Source: a virus. Taken from it: 64,000 nt of DNA. Of this stretch, positions 63,735 to 64,000 are shown piece after piece (position 1 is the first letter of the stretch; each line of letters begins with the position of its first letter). The stretch covers positions 1 through 64,000 of the IMG/VR virus record IMGVR_UViG_3300037493_003022; one strand, 5' to 3'. Below the pieces are notes generated by a model. That model had not been told where the DNA came from and made no database searches. It saw nothing but the letters and a program-made list of their open reading frames with translations. The translations under genes and the position numbers were made by a program.

Positions 63735-64000
63735 TAACTTTTCTCTGCTATTTTTAACTTGGACTAACTTATTTTCGGCATACTCTTTGCAAGTATATCT
63801 TTATCTATGGCAAGATTACCTAACCTTTTGTAACCCTAGGAAATCACTTGTCTTTTAGGAGTATGGAATTTGTGGTTATAGAAAACATGGAAGATGAGAA
63901 AGTGACGGACTAAAAGTAAAGTCGCTCTATGCTCGGTAAATTGTCGGGGCATACTAGCCTAGCCATAACCCTATGACGCGGCAGGAATAGGCGATTAGAT
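63735..64000. other. Right-end stretch without a supported gene
   Basis: AT-rich DNA beyond the first gene. Only reading frames under 40 codons without ribosome sites are visible on either strand. It is probably upstream control DNA for the minus-strand transcript. Confidence 0.5.

Noticed and set aside
63863-63913. Plus-strand 16-aa frame after TTAGGAG
   Set aside because: Spacing between AGGAG and ATG is one base, and the frame is very short and isolated on the opposite strand.

Overview
The window is a block of a tailed-phage genome with a contractile tail (myovirus morphology, Caudoviricetes). Every supported gene lies on the minus strand, so transcription runs from about 63.6 kb down to position 1. 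The type follows from a tail sheath, a T4 gp19-like tube, a baseplate set (LysM/gpX-like protein, gpD/gp27-like hub, gp5-like spike, gp25-like wedge, gpJ-like wedge, gpI-like protein) and an N4-gp56-like major capsid protein. Two exported or membrane lysis proteins with spanin-like topology and a phage-encoded lipoprotein suggest a Gram-negative host. The Ser/Thr/Asp-rich, Cys-rich style of that lipoprotein resembles surface lipoproteins of Myxococcota/Bdellovibrionota-like bacteria, but this is only a weak hint. I see no integrase, DNA polymerase, RNA polymerase, tRNA or CRISPR array, so lifestyle cannot be judged.

Layout in transcription order. (1) 63.6-58.1 kb: accessory and early-looking genes (several unknown proteins, a SAM methyltransferase, a Cys-rich lipoprotein, a glycosyltransferase, and a Lys/Glu-rich protein with its own promoter and terminator). 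A 450-bp non-coding stretch with short direct repeats lies at 62.6-63.07 kb. (2) 58.0-50.2 kb: DNA packaging and head (large terminase with two inteins, a small NUMOD3-like protein, portal, scaffold, major capsid protein). (3) 50.2-44.8 kb: connectors, neck, sheath and tube. (4) 44.7-33.9 kb: tail-assembly chaperone with a -1 frameshift site, tape measure and baseplate. (5) 33.9-9.5 kb: two giant paralogous fibre genes (2271 and 2467 aa), a GC-rich three-gene cassette and several smaller appendage proteins. (6) 9.4-8.3 kb: a nested lysis cassette. (7) 8.2 kb to the left end: a GHKL-ATPase/HExxH protein, then replication genes (winged-helix initiator-like protein, DnaC-like loader, DnaB-like helicase, DnaG-like primase) interleaved with two putative cell-wall hydrolases.

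The genes are tightly packed. Many neighbours overlap by ATGA or TAATG, and most starts have a clear Shine-Dalgarno sequence. The most notable features are the two inteins in the terminase ATPase (at Walker A and at a conserved motif before the nuclease), a textbook T TTT TTC slippery heptamer in the tail chaperone gene, the GHKL plus HExxH protein, the compositionally mosaic fibre locus with an internal tandem duplication, and a free-standing promoter-leader hairpin-gene-terminator unit at 58.05-58.92 kb. Functions without recognisable motifs are left unassigned.
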